Assembly (NCBI RefSeq): GCF_000423545.1
Contig: NZ_AUIE01000006.1
Span: forward strand, 124,001 to 188,000
DNA length: 64,000 bases
Source: Metapseudomonas resinovorans DSM 21078
GTDB taxonomy: Bacteria; Pseudomonadota; Gammaproteobacteria; Pseudomonadales; Pseudomonadaceae
Direction of reading: 5' to 3'
Positions within the stretch are counted from its first letter, which is position 1, and the number at the start of each line of letters is the position of its first letter. Both the position numbers and the translations under genes were made by a program. Below the pieces are notes generated by a model. That model was not told the DNA's origin, did no database searches, and saw nothing but the letters and a program-made list of their open reading frames with translations. Positions 1-7,168 of this stretch are shown piece by piece.

Positions 1-272
1 TCGGTGATCACGGCGCCGTAGGGGCGCTGTGGGTCTTGAGTGAGCGTCACGTAGGGCAGGTAGCCCGGCGGGGTGCGCTCCACCAACCGGGCGTACAGCA
101 GCGCCAGGTGGTGGGCAGCCGGAGCGACTTGCTGCTGCAGGCGCTCGATGGCCTCGGTGCTGGCGTCCCGCACCAGCTTCTGGTTGATGACGGTGGGGTG
201 GTCGATGTGCAGGCCGACGAGCTTGAGCACGCCCACGGCGTGGTCGACGGCGGTTGGTCGTGGCTGGCTCAT
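1..272 (-). CDS. Phage early protein, partial (runs off left edge)
   Basis: An open frame starts at the ATG at 272 and continues past base 1, giving about 90 N-terminal residues that begin MSQPRPTAVDHAVGVLKL. The start overlaps the stop of the upstream KilAC-type gene in an ATGA arrangement, so the two are translationally coupled. The visible part is mostly helical with no membrane segment or signal peptide. I do not recognise the family. It belongs to the leftward early operon driven from about 1640. Confidence 0.6.
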   Translation of the reverse strand, partial: MSQPRPTAVDHAVGVLKLVGLHIDHPTVINQKLVRDASTEAIERLQQQVAPAAHHLALLYARLVERTPPGYLPYVTLTQDPQRPYGAVIT

Positions 273-553
273 GCCGCTGCGTCCTTGTCCTTGGTGATGG
301 TGATCTCGACGCCGAGACGCTTGGCCAGCCAGGCGATACCCGCCTCGGTGACCATCAGCACGGCGTAGTGCTGGTAGCTCTTGGTGGCCTCGACCCAGCG
401 GGAACGCGGGTCCATGAACAGGTTCCCGCCGCCGATGTGCTTGGCGGCGAGGCTGCCGTCACGGTTCAGCGCCTTGGTGTCGCGCAGGTGGTTGCGCAGG
501 TCGCGCTCGCGCACCCCCAGCACCTGGGCAGCTTCTCGGATGGTCCGGTTCAT
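269..553 (-). CDS. KilAC/antirepressor C-terminal-type phage protein
   Basis: This 94-aa protein looks like a stand-alone version of the KilA C-terminal domain found in phage antirepressors. It opens with a helix-turn-helix (residues about 3-25, IREAAQVLGVRERDLRNHL), followed by a stretch ending FMDPRSRW and then the typical VTEAGIAWLAKRL segment near residue 68. That the N-terminal Bro/AntA domain is absent is visible from the length. The start is preceded by TGAGG. It lies in the leftward operon after the dNMP kinase. A DNA-binding regulatory role is inferred from the family, not shown. Confidence 0.65.
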   Translation of the reverse strand: MNRTIREAAQVLGVRERDLRNHLRDTKALNRDGSLAAKHIGGGNLFMDPRSRWVEATKSYQHYAVLMVTEAGIAWLAKRLGVEITITKDKDAAA

Positions 554-563
554 GGCCGTGGCC

Positions 564-1136
564 TCAGGCTGCCTGCTGGATGGCGCGGTGGTGCAGCCGG
601 GTGATCAGGGCATCGAGCTTGTCGTACAGCTCGGACAGGCTGCCGTCGTTGTGGATAACAAGGTCGCCCGGTGCGATGGCGAGCCCGTTCTCGGAGCTGT
701 GGCCGGCCACCTGCTGGGCGTCGGGGCGCTGGAGGTGGACGATGATGCCGCCCTTGCTGCGCAGCCAGTCGGCCTCGTTCTCGAAACGCACGTCGCGGAT
801 CACCACGCCCTTCATATCCTGGTGATGCTCAGCCAGCAGTTGCAGGTTCTGCTCGGCCAGCAGCAGCCAGAGCTGCGGGTGGACCCGGTCGCGCCCCCAC
901 TCGGTTCCGAGCAACTGCATCAGTTCGCGCGGTGACTTGCCGATGCCGGGCAGCGGCAGCTCCTTGAGGTCGCCCTCCAGGTGGGCTTGGGTCAGGTGGA
1001 AGAGCTCGGCCAGGACCTGCTTCAGCGGCTCCGCGAAGGCGTAGCTGAGCAGGGAGAGGTGGACGGCCAGGTAGCGGGCCACGGTGTCTTTGCCGGAACG
1101 GGCGCGGCCGTGCAGGCCGATGATCAGTTGGTTCAT
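564..1136 (-). CDS. Deoxynucleoside monophosphate kinase
   Basis: A 190-aa P-loop kinase of the phage T4 gene 1 type, which phosphorylates dNMPs to feed phage DNA synthesis. The Walker A region is GLHGRARSGKDTVA at residues 8-21, followed by an adenylate-kinase-like layout with VVIRDVRFENEADW near residue 112. The longer upstream open frame is rejected: the ATG at 1136 begins the conserved MNQLIIGLHG and overlaps the stop of the preceding ORF (ATGA, 1133-1136). It is the best-recognised metabolic gene of the leftward early operon. Confidence 0.85.
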   Translation of the reverse strand: MNQLIIGLHGRARSGKDTVARYLAVHLSLLSYAFAEPLKQVLAELFHLTQAHLEGDLKELPLPGIGKSPRELMQLLGTEWGRDRVHPQLWLLLAEQNLQLLAEHHQDMKGVVIRDVRFENEADWLRSKGGIIVHLQRPDAQQVAGHSSENGLAIAPGDLVIHNDGSLSELYDKLDALITRLHHRAIQQAA

Positions 1137-1426
1137 GCGGATTGCTCCTGCGCGATGGTCGGGGTGGGGCGATGGGTGTAGGGAAACTTTTTCTCGCGCA
1201 GTTCGTGGCTGCGAAAGTTGGAGGCGTTCAGATTCAGCTCGCAGAGGCGGTCCCGTTCCTGCTCGGTAATGGCGTTGAGCGAGCGGGCAGACGAGACCAT
1301 GCCCAGTACGATGTAGAAGGCGTTGCTGGAGGCGGAATCGAAACGCGAAGTACGGCACTCGCGGAGGTAGTAACTCAGCGTCGACCGCCAGCCGGCCTGG
1401 ATAGCTTCGGGGATGGTGGCGTTCAT
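1133..1426 (-). CDS. Hypothetical phage early protein
   Basis: A 97-aa soluble protein of unknown function. It overlaps the dNMP kinase start and the stop of the upstream 60-aa ORF by four bases each, as expected for an operon. The sequence is helical and charged, with a central FYIVLGMVSSARSLNAI segment and no recognisable motif. Position and coupling support it as a real gene; its role cannot be assigned. Confidence 0.6.
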   Translation of the reverse strand: MNATIPEAIQAGWRSTLSYYLRECRTSRFDSASSNAFYIVLGMVSSARSLNAITEQERDRLCELNLNASNFRSHELREKKFPYTHRPTPTIAQEQSA

Positions 1427-1605
1427 GCCGCATCGCCCCCGAACGGGCCGGTACCGGAGGTGCGGTTGCGGCGCTGCTGGGTGCCAATGAAGGGCAGGCC
1501 AGCGTCACGCGCTTGGCGGCGGATCTCGAAGATCAAGCTGGGGTTGGTGGCTGCCGGGTGCAGGTGGACCTGGCAACGGGTGGAGCTGTGCTGTGTCGTT
1601 TGCAT
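1423..1605 (-). CDS. Small hypothetical protein, first gene of leftward operon
   Basis: A 60-aa ORF whose start at 1605 has CTGGAG about 9 bases upstream on the minus strand. It lies about 33 nt downstream of the predicted transcription start of the PL-like promoter. Its stop overlaps the next start (ATGA). No domain is recognised; its small size makes it the least certain ORF in this operon. Confidence 0.45.
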   Translation of the reverse strand: MQTTQHSSTRCQVHLHPAATNPSLIFEIRRQARDAGLPFIGTQQRRNRTSGTGPFGGDAA

Positions 1606-1644
1606 CGTCGCGTACTCCAGGGGGCAGAGGTGGGTACGGACAGA

Positions 1645-1673
1645 AAATTAGCTTTACTTATTTATCAAGTCAA
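1645..1673 (-). promoter_or_regulatory. PL-like early leftward promoter with operator repeats
   Basis: On the minus strand, TTGACT (1668-1673) and TAATTT (1645-1650) are separated by 17 bp. Two copies of ATAAGTAA (plus strand TTACTTAT at 1654-1661 and 1679-1686) sit in the spacer and just upstream of the -35. The 12-mer AGTGTTACTTAT (1675-1686) recurs with one change in the rightward promoter at 2610-2621. This fits a repressor/Cro-controlled promoter for the leftward operon. Confidence 0.7.
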
Positions 1674-1704
1674 CAGTGTTACTTATAAAATTTCCGATGG
1701 ACGT

Positions 1705-1729
1705 AAAAAAGCCGCCTTTGTGGCGGCTT
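1705..1729 (-). terminator. Rho-independent terminator of the repressor gene
   Basis: The plus strand reads a run of A (1705-1710), then GCCGCC (1711-1716), loop, GGCGGC (1722-1727). On the minus strand this is a GC hairpin followed by a U tract, 5 bases after the repressor stop. It separates repressor transcription from the PL-like promoter that starts 30 bp further on. Confidence 0.8.
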
Positions 1730-1733
1730 CGCA

Positions 1734-2537
1734 TCAGATGAGTACGGAGTACCAGAACACTTTCCCGATGACTCTGATGTGCTGTTCGACGTAGTCGGCG
1801 TCGTATCTCTCATCGGGATACTCGTCAGCGTTGTAGCTTCGGACCCGAATCCCACCGCCCGGGAGCCTGTATAAAAGCTTTACTCTGAGTTGGCCCGAGT
1901 GGTCGATCGCGTACATCTTGCCGTCTTGAATCTGGGTGGAAGAGGTGTCAACTCCGACAGTGCTTCCATCCGGCAGCACCGGCTCCATGCTATTGCCTGT
2001 TACTGGTGCGCAGGCTGCTGTCTCCGGTGATATGCCCTTACGCTGAAGGCTTCTCTTGCCGAAGCGCAGCTTCGCGCCGTTGGTCTCCAGCATTACTTCC
2101 GATCCCATTCCTGCTGAAATCTCTACTTCCTTGTAGAACGGCAACTCCACTTCGTCCGGGCCAAGTGGGGTGCTGTCGTCCCAGACCTCGATTGGACTGA
2201 CGGGTAGCGGCAGGGCTACCGCTGGGCTTCGCTCCTCGTTGGGCTGCCCATAGCGGGGAGTATCGTCCTGGCGCCTTGAGAACTGACCCACCGACTCGGC
2301 AAGGCGAGGGCTTACCTCTTCGGGGGCGAAGTCTAGGATGGCTGCGAACTTCAGGAGCGCCGATAGATTGAGCGGGATCCTCCCGTTCATGTACTGGCTT
2401 ACGACGCTTTGTCCAGACCAGCCGCAGAGCTCGGCCACACGCTCTTGGGTTAGCGTGCGATCCAGCTTTTTGCGGGCTGTGTAGATCGCCTTGAGGCGAC
2501 TGGCTTCGGCGGCCTGTTCTTCGTGTGCAATGTCCAT
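1734..2537 (-). CDS. CI-type phage repressor, S24/LexA-like self-cleaving
   Basis: A 267-aa lysogeny repressor. The N-terminal helix-turn-helix spans about residues 28-62 (TQERVAELCGWSGQSVVSQY). The C-terminal S24 peptidase domain carries the Ser of GNSMEP (near 187) and the Lys of QLRVKLL (near 221). The EISAGMGSE segment near 142 holds an Ala-Gly pair that is a candidate cleavage bond, as in repressors induced by RecA filaments. The gene has no Shine-Dalgarno, and its promoter places the transcription start on the ATG (see the promoter entry). It diverges from the Cro-like gene and ends at its own terminator. Confidence 0.92.
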   Translation of the reverse strand: MDIAHEEQAAEASRLKAIYTARKKLDRTLTQERVAELCGWSGQSVVSQYMNGRIPLNLSALLKFAAILDFAPEEVSPRLAESVGQFSRRQDDTPRYGQPNEERSPAVALPLPVSPIEVWDDSTPLGPDEVELPFYKEVEISAGMGSEVMLETNGAKLRFGKRSLQRKGISPETAACAPVTGNSMEPVLPDGSTVGVDTSSTQIQDGKMYAIDHSGQLRVKLLYRLPGGGIRVRSYNADEYPDERYDADYVEQHIRVIGKVFWYSVLI

Positions 2538-2543
2538 GTGCTG

Positions 2544-2571
2544 AATATATAAGCGACGCTTATTGGATCAA
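2544..2571 (-). promoter_or_regulatory. Repressor maintenance promoter with palindromic operator
   Basis: On the minus strand TTGATC (2566-2571) and TATATT (2544-2549) are 16 bp apart. The 15-bp perfect palindrome ATAAGCGACGCTTAT (2549-2563) fills the spacer, so a bound dimer would block or modulate polymerase. Counting 7 nt from the -10 gives +1 at 2537, the A of the repressor ATG, implying a leaderless mRNA. Confidence 0.75.
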
Positions 2572-2594
2572 AACAGCTCCGCTTCTTTTTCCTG

Positions 2595-2623
2595 TTGCGC
2601 TGAAATAGAAGTGTTACTAATAT
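2595..2623 (+). promoter_or_regulatory. PR-like early rightward promoter
   Basis: TTGCGC (2595-2600) and TAATAT (2618-2623) are 17 bp apart, giving a start near 2630, about 24 nt before the Cro-like ATG. The spacer end contains AGTGTTACT (2610-2618), shared with the PL-like promoter. It drives cro, cII and replication genes. Confidence 0.7.
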
Positions 2624-2653
2624 CTCGTCCGGACACCCATCGAGGAAAGAGTG

Positions 2654-2860
2654 ATGGACGAGTGCAGTGATCAAACCCTTGCGGCATTTGCCGAGGGGAA
2701 GACCCAGCCCGAGGTGGCTGGGTTGATTCGGGTTACGCAGAGCGCGGTCTCGCAGATGATGAAGTCGGGCCGGGACATTCGCGTGCGGAAGCTGACTGAA
2801 GGCGGCTATGAGGCGTATGAAATTCGCCCGATTGGCGGCCGCCGCAAGAAGGTTGCTTGA
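2654..2860 (+). CDS. Cro-like repressor
   Basis: A 68-aa DNA-binding protein, divergent from the CI-type repressor, in the lambda cro position. A helix-turn-helix is visible at about residues 17-40 (TQPEVAGLIRVTQSAVSQMM) and the C-terminus is basic (GGRRKKVA). The ATG at 2654 is chosen over the GTG at 2651 because GAGGAA (2642-2647) then has normal spacing. It should compete with the repressor for the operators between 2540 and 2625 and at 1650-1690. Confidence 0.85.
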   Translation: MDECSDQTLAAFAEGKTQPEVAGLIRVTQSAVSQMMKSGRDIRVRKLTEGGYEAYEIRPIGGRRKKVA

Positions 2861-2864
2861 AGTT

Positions 2865-2928
2865 GCCGGCGCGGGACTCTGACCTCCCGCGCCGGCGGGG
2901 TGCCTGGCAAGGACTCTGACCTCCTTGC
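2865..2928 (+). promoter_or_regulatory. Tandem hairpins with identical loops (nut/put-like)
   Basis: Hairpin one pairs 2865-2875 with 2886-2896 (11 bp, GC only). Hairpin two pairs 2907-2912 with 2923-2928 (6 bp). The stems differ in sequence but both display the same 10-nt loop ACTCTGACCT (2876-2885 and 2913-2922). Neither is followed by a U tract. The pair lies just after cro, where lambda has nutR and where other lambdoid phages have antitermination RNA elements. A protein- or polymerase-binding RNA element is inferred. Confidence 0.6.
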
Positions 2929-3001
2929 TTCGGCGTACGACGACACAGCACATGCATCGGTCGTGGTCATAGAGTAGGGCGCGCCCTGCTCGATGGCTAC
3001 A

Positions 3002-3022
3002 CCGTAAAGGGAGCTTTTACGG
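3002..3022 (+). promoter_or_regulatory. Inverted repeat enclosing the CII ribosome site
   Basis: CCGTAAA (3002-3008) pairs with TTTACGG (3016-3022), leaving the purine-rich GGGAGCT as loop. The ATG of the CII-type gene follows at 3025. The only Shine-Dalgarno candidate, AAGGGAG, therefore lies at the stem-loop junction. It could modulate translation, or the palindrome could be a DNA operator. Confidence 0.5.
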
Positions 3023-3024
3023 TT

Positions 3025-3513
3025 ATGAGCCGCGTTGACCTTTTGCCGGACTCGGGTCCGGTCTTTTCTCTCCGCCAGGCGTTGTATCGCGCCGGGCGCG
3101 ACTATCACGGCGGGATCACCGCCCTGGCCCATGACCTGGTCATGGATCTCGACGCCCTGCAGAAGAAACTGAAGCTCGACGAGGAGCGCCGCTGGCCGAC
3201 GCCCGACGAGCTGGAAGAGATCATTGGTGCCACCAAGGATGCACGTCTGTTGGACGCGCTGAATCGTCCGGCTGGGGCGGTGTGGTACCGGCCAGAACCT
3301 GTGAGCGCGACGCCCGATGCTCTGAAGGCCGTGGGCGAGCTGCTGGTGAAGGAGGGCATGTTCGTTCGCAGCTTGCACGAGGGCGCTGATGACAACCGCT
3401 GGCAGGCCTATGAGGTGGCCGAACTGGAGTTTCACGGGAACGAGGTGATCCGTGCCGTGCTCGCCATCATGGCCGGCGCCCGCGCCGCGATGGAGGGTCG
3501 CCAGCATGGATGA
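3025..3513 (+). CDS. CII-type phage regulatory protein (CP76 family)
   Basis: A 162-aa protein resembling the phage regulatory protein CII (CP76) family of P2-like and lambdoid phages, which act on the lysis/lysogeny choice. The layout is a helical N-terminus (ALYRAGRDYHGGITALAHDL at 19-38), a second helical unit with LEEIIGATKDARLLDALN near 70, and a C-terminal dimer-type helix. It follows cro and the hairpin pair, and its stop overlaps the start of the next gene. A contribution to establishing lysogeny is inferred from the family. Confidence 0.7.
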   Translation: MSRVDLLPDSGPVFSLRQALYRAGRDYHGGITALAHDLVMDLDALQKKLKLDEERRWPTPDELEEIIGATKDARLLDALNRPAGAVWYRPEPVSATPDALKAVGELLVKEGMFVRSLHEGADDNRWQAYEVAELEFHGNEVIRAVLAIMAGARAAMEGRQHG

Positions 3514-3712
3514 GCGCTTTATCGAGCTGGCGGAGGCTGCTCAAGCCGAGGCCCTGCAACGGGCCATCGACAACCGGGTGCGGTACCAAGGCGAGAGTGC
3601 CGAGGACTGTGATTCATGCGGAGATGAGATTCCCGAAGCCCGGCGCCTTGCAGTGCCGGGGTGTCGTTTGTGTGTGGACTGCCAGGTGCTGCTGGAGGTG
3701 CAACGTGTGTAG
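3506..3712 (+). CDS. Small TraR/DksA-type zinc-finger protein
   Basis: A 68-aa protein with N-terminal helix MDERFIELAEAAQAEALQRA and a C4 zinc finger CDSCGDEIPEAR...CRLCVDCQ (Cys at about 39, 42, 56 and 59). This is the phage/plasmid TraR form of DksA, which binds in the RNA polymerase secondary channel. The ATG at 3506 follows GAGGG and overlaps the CII-type stop. A role in adjusting host or phage transcription is inferred. Confidence 0.8.
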   Translation: MDERFIELAEAAQAEALQRAIDNRVRYQGESAEDCDSCGDEIPEARRLAVPGCRLCVDCQVLLEVQRV

Positions 3713-3713
3713 T

Positions 3714-4298
3714 TCAGGCCGTGCGGTTACGTCTGCGCTGCCGAAGACGCGCGAGAAGGGGTTGGGGTCGAGGGTGAAAGTTTTCAACCTCGACAATAAA
3801 GGCCTCGACCCAATTGCACAGATTGAAGAATTCGGTCTGGAATTCACTGACGTGCGCGGCCAGATCACCACCATGATTAATGGCAAAAAGCATCTGGTCC
3901 AGATTGGCTCGCAGAAGGTGAGTCACCTGACTGATATGCAGCGCGCCATTGATGGTGTTGAAAGTCGGCAGTTGCTGAAACGGGAAAGCATCAACTGCTG
4001 CGATTACTCGATCGGTCGCAGCGATATCAACGCTATTGAGAAATGCGGCGGGCGAATCCTGGTTGATGGTGTCCAGAATCGTGAGGAAATGGCTGCGCGT
4101 GGTCCTCGCGATCGCGGTGAAGGCCTCAATCAGTTGGCGATTCGTCTCAATACGCTGCTCCATGATAAGTCGCAGTGCTTTCTGATTCTGCCACCAGGCC
4201 ACGCCTATCACCGCCACCAGCGCGATGATGGAGCCAACGGCTTGTACCCAGCCGGCAGTGCCGGGGTGCCGCTCGAACCAGCAAATCAATTCTTCCAT
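3714..4298 (-). CDS. Antisense single-pass membrane protein (possible moron)
   Basis: A 194-aa protein on the strand opposite to the early operon, filling the gap between the zinc-finger gene and the primase. It begins MEELICWFERHP, then has a transmembrane segment at about 16-37 (VQAVGSIIALVAVIGVAWWQ). A long helical cytoplasmic part follows, with TRVIAAVDA-like repeats of hydrophobic heptads and a basic tail RLRQRRRNR. The ATG at 4298 is preferred to an upstream GTG at 4382 that would overlap the primase start. No Shine-Dalgarno is obvious. The orientation suggests expression from the prophage; a superinfection-exclusion role is speculation. Confidence 0.6.
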   Translation of the reverse strand: MEELICWFERHPGTAGWVQAVGSIIALVAVIGVAWWQNQKALRLIMEQRIETNRQLIEAFTAIARTTRSHFLTILDTINQDSPAAFLNSVDIAATDRVIAAVDAFPFQQLPTFNTINGALHISQVTHLLRANLDQMLFAINHGGDLAAHVSEFQTEFFNLCNWVEAFIVEVENFHPRPQPLLARLRQRRRNRTA

Positions 4299-4384
4299 GT
4301 CCGCGTGCTCTGCAAGGTCACAACTGGCGGCGTGATACCACCTGTAGTTTCTGCAGTGTTGCAGCTTTCCGGCGAGGTGCACGC

Positions 4385-7168
4385 ATGAGTCAGGCAGGGA
4401 ACGCCACTCCGATAGCCGCCTGGGCGCGGCGCTACATCGAAACTTTCAACCTAGCCCTGGTCCCCATCGAACCGGGCGAGAAGGCCCCCAAGGGCAACGG
4501 TTGGAACCAACCCGGCGGCTACTTCGTCGACGCAGACCAGGCCGAAGCCTTCTGGCAGAAGCACCCCAAACACAACATGGGCGTGGTCCACGGGCCCAGC
4601 CGCTTGTGCTCGCTGGATGTGGACCATGTGGAGTACAGCCGCCAGGTGCTACGCGATGTGCTGGACCTGGACGTGGACAGCATGGCGGTGGACTACCCCA
4701 CGGTGGTGGGCAACCCGGCGCGGTTCCGGGTGATGTTCCGCTTGCCTGAGGGCGTTGACTTCAGCCGGCACTCGCTGAGCTGGCCGCATCCGGAGGACCC
4801 GGATGGCAGCAAGTTCAAGCTGGCCATGGCGGCCGCCAAACGCGCGAAGGAGACCGGCGATACGGCGCTGGAGGCCGAAATGCGGGCGAAGGCCAAGGGG
4901 CTGTCGCCCATCACGGTGTTCGAGCTGCGGGCAGGGTTGGTGCAGGACGTGTTGCCACCATCGATCCACCCGGACACGGGCCAGCCCTATCACTGGCGCA
5001 CGGCGCCCTCGACGGATGGTCTGCCGGAGTTGCCCCGCGACCTGGTGAACATCTGGCGTAACTGGGAGGTGTTCAAGCGCATGGCGCTGGAGGCGTGCTT
5101 GTGGGCGCCGAAGGCGAAACCGCCGGTGAAGACCAAGCCGAAGCGCCCCTCGGCGCCGGCCGGTGACAAGCCGTCGGTGATCGACGCGTACAACCAGGCC
5201 TACGACGCCGAGGCGCTGCTGAAGGCCCACGGCTATGTGCGGCGCGGGAAGAAGTGGCTGTGCCCGCAGAGCACCACGGGCTTGCCCGGGGTGACTGTGA
5301 GCGAAGAGGGCAAGGTGTACTCGCACCACGGCTCCGACCCGCTGGCCAATGGGCATATGAATGACCCGTTCGATGTGTTCTGCATCCTCGAGCATGGTGG
5401 CGACCAGGGCGCCGCGGTGAAGGCCGCGGCGAAGCTGTTGGGCCTGGAGGTGAAGCGTTCGCCCAGGGCGCCCAGCCCGCCGCCGGAGGGCGAGGTGCGT
5501 GCGTCGGTGCCGCCGGCTCGCGACTATTCGCTGGATGAGGTCGAGCAGCTGATCGACACCGCGGCGCAGCAGGACCTTCCCCCGGCCCCATCCGCCGATG
5601 ACTCCGGCGCAGAGCCCGGCCGCTCCGAACACGGGGGGGCGGGGGAGGGCCTGACTTTGGCGCGCTTGCTGCGCCGGTATGCGCTGGTAGAGGGCACCAC
5701 CCATGTGTGGGACCTGGACACCGCGAAGAAGATGAAGAAGTCGGCCTTCGTGGCGCATGTGGGCAAGGATCTCTTCAAGGAATGGGACTCGGTCACCGAT
5801 ACCAAGCGGAAGAAGCGGGTCGGCGAAGAGTGGGTGCGTGAAATCGAGCAGGCCCGGACGATGGCCGGCAAGGCGGTGGGGGATATCACCATGCCGCCGC
5901 TGGTGCGCTACGTGTACATCGACGGGACGAAGGACGTTTGGGACTACGCGAAGAAGCGCCGGGTTGCGGAGGGTGCGGTGAAGATGGCCCTGGGCGATGC
6001 CTACAGCCTCTGGCTGAACAGCCCGGATCGGCGGGTGGTGGACATGGATCACATCGTGTTCGACCCGACCCTGAGCCACGACCCCGAGGTGTACATCAAC
6101 ACCTTCGAGGGTCTGCCGCTGACGCCGAAGCGTGACGACGCGGCGTGCGAGAACCTGCGCTGGCTGATCCACTTCCTGTGCAACCACACCGAGGACGTGG
6201 CGCAGTGGCTGACCCGCTGGCTGGCGTTCCCGCTGCAGCACACGGGCGCCAAGATGGACACGGCGGTGCTGATGCACTCGACCATGGAGGGCTCGGGCAA
6301 GAGCCTGCTGTTTTCGGTGGTGATGGGGATTCTCTACGGCCGGTACGCGGCGACGGTGGGGCAGACCCAACTCGAGGGGAACTTCAACGCCTGGCAGAGC
6401 GGCAAGCTGTGGGCGGTGTTCGAGGAAGTGGTCTCGCGGGACCAGCGCTACAACCAAGTGGGCAAGATCAAGCAGTTGATCACCGGGCAGACGGTGCGCA
6501 TCGAGTCGAAGTTCGTGAACGGCTGGGAGGAGGCGTCGCACATGAATGCGGTGTTCCTCTCGAACGAGATCATGCCATGGCCCATCGGCCAGGATGACCG
6601 GCGCTTCCTGGTGATGTGGCCGGAGGAGAAGTTGCCCGAGGAGCGGCAGAAGGCGATCAAGCACGAGCTGGCTAATGGCGGCGTCGAGGCGCTTTATGCC
6701 TGGTTGCTGGAGCAGGACCTGGGCGACTTCGACGAGCGCACCAAGCCGCCGTCGACGCCGGCCCGTGAGCGCCTGGTGGCCCTGAGCCGGGCGACCTGGC
6801 AAACGTTCATCCACCTGTGGAGAACGGGCGAGCTGGGCACCGGGATCTGGGGCGCCTGCCTGACCACGGACCTGTATGCGCTGTTCATCGAGTGGTGCCA
6901 CCGCAACAAGGAACACGCGATGAGCCAGACGAAGTTCAGTCTGTTCATCAGCTCGGCCGGTATCGACAAGACGCGGGCGATTCCTTGGACGGACCGCAAC
7001 ACGCGCCGGTTCGCTGCGTTCTTCTTCCCCAAGGACGAGCTGGCCTTCCTGCCACCTTCCCCATCATCGGCCGAGCTGGGCAAGCACGTCGCCGAATGGC
7101 GGGAGCGCGCCAAGCTGGCGGGCTGGAGTGTGGACGGTTGGGACCACGTGAAGGCGGTGGCGGCATGA
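4385..7168 (+). CDS. Primase-polymerase/helicase replication protein
   Basis: A 927-aa fused replication protein. Residues 1-210 fit the bifunctional primase-polymerase (prim-pol) domain (LVPIEPGEKAPKGNGW; GVVHGPSRLCSLDVDH with acidic metal ligands). A middle region resembles DUF-type primase linkers (HGYVRRGKKWLCP; a Pro-rich linker at 360-430). Residues 560-800 form the DUF5906/D5-type SF3 helicase with Walker A MEGSGKS near 640, Walker B AVFEEV near 680, and FLSNE sensor near 720. GAGG lies 8 bases before the ATG. It should start and drive phage DNA replication, probably at the repeat cluster immediately downstream. Confidence 0.88.
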   Translation: MSQAGNATPIAAWARRYIETFNLALVPIEPGEKAPKGNGWNQPGGYFVDADQAEAFWQKHPKHNMGVVHGPSRLCSLDVDHVEYSRQVLRDVLDLDVDSMAVDYPTVVGNPARFRVMFRLPEGVDFSRHSLSWPHPEDPDGSKFKLAMAAAKRAKETGDTALEAEMRAKAKGLSPITVFELRAGLVQDVLPPSIHPDTGQPYHWRTAPSTDGLPELPRDLVNIWRNWEVFKRMALEACLWAPKAKPPVKTKPKRPSAPAGDKPSVIDAYNQAYDAEALLKAHGYVRRGKKWLCPQSTTGLPGVTVSEEGKVYSHHGSDPLANGHMNDPFDVFCILEHGGDQGAAVKAAAKLLGLEVKRSPRAPSPPPEGEVRASVPPARDYSLDEVEQLIDTAAQQDLPPAPSADDSGAEPGRSEHGGAGEGLTLARLLRRYALVEGTTHVWDLDTAKKMKKSAFVAHVGKDLFKEWDSVTDTKRKKRVGEEWVREIEQARTMAGKAVGDITMPPLVRYVYIDGTKDVWDYAKKRRVAEGAVKMALGDAYSLWLNSPDRRVVDMDHIVFDPTLSHDPEVYINTFEGLPLTPKRDDAACENLRWLIHFLCNHTEDVAQWLTRWLAFPLQHTGAKMDTAVLMHSTMEGSGKSLLFSVVMGILYGRYAATVGQTQLEGNFNAWQSGKLWAVFEEVVSRDQRYNQVGKIKQLITGQTVRIESKFVNGWEEASHMNAVFLSNEIMPWPIGQDDRRFLVMWPEEKLPEERQKAIKHELANGGVEALYAWLLEQDLGDFDERTKPPSTPARERLVALSRATWQTFIHLWRTGELGTGIWGACLTTDLYALFIEWCHRNKEHAMSQTKFSLFISSAGIDKTRAIPWTDRNTRRFAAFFFPKDELAFLPPSPSSAELGKHVAEWRERAKLAGWSVDGWDHVKAVAA

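Noticed and set aside
4649-6916. Long minus-strand open frame (755 aa) opposite the primase gene
   Set aside because: It is the antisense shadow of a GC-rich coding region: Arg/Leu/His/Pro-rich low-complexity translation without motifs, while the plus strand has clear helicase motifs.
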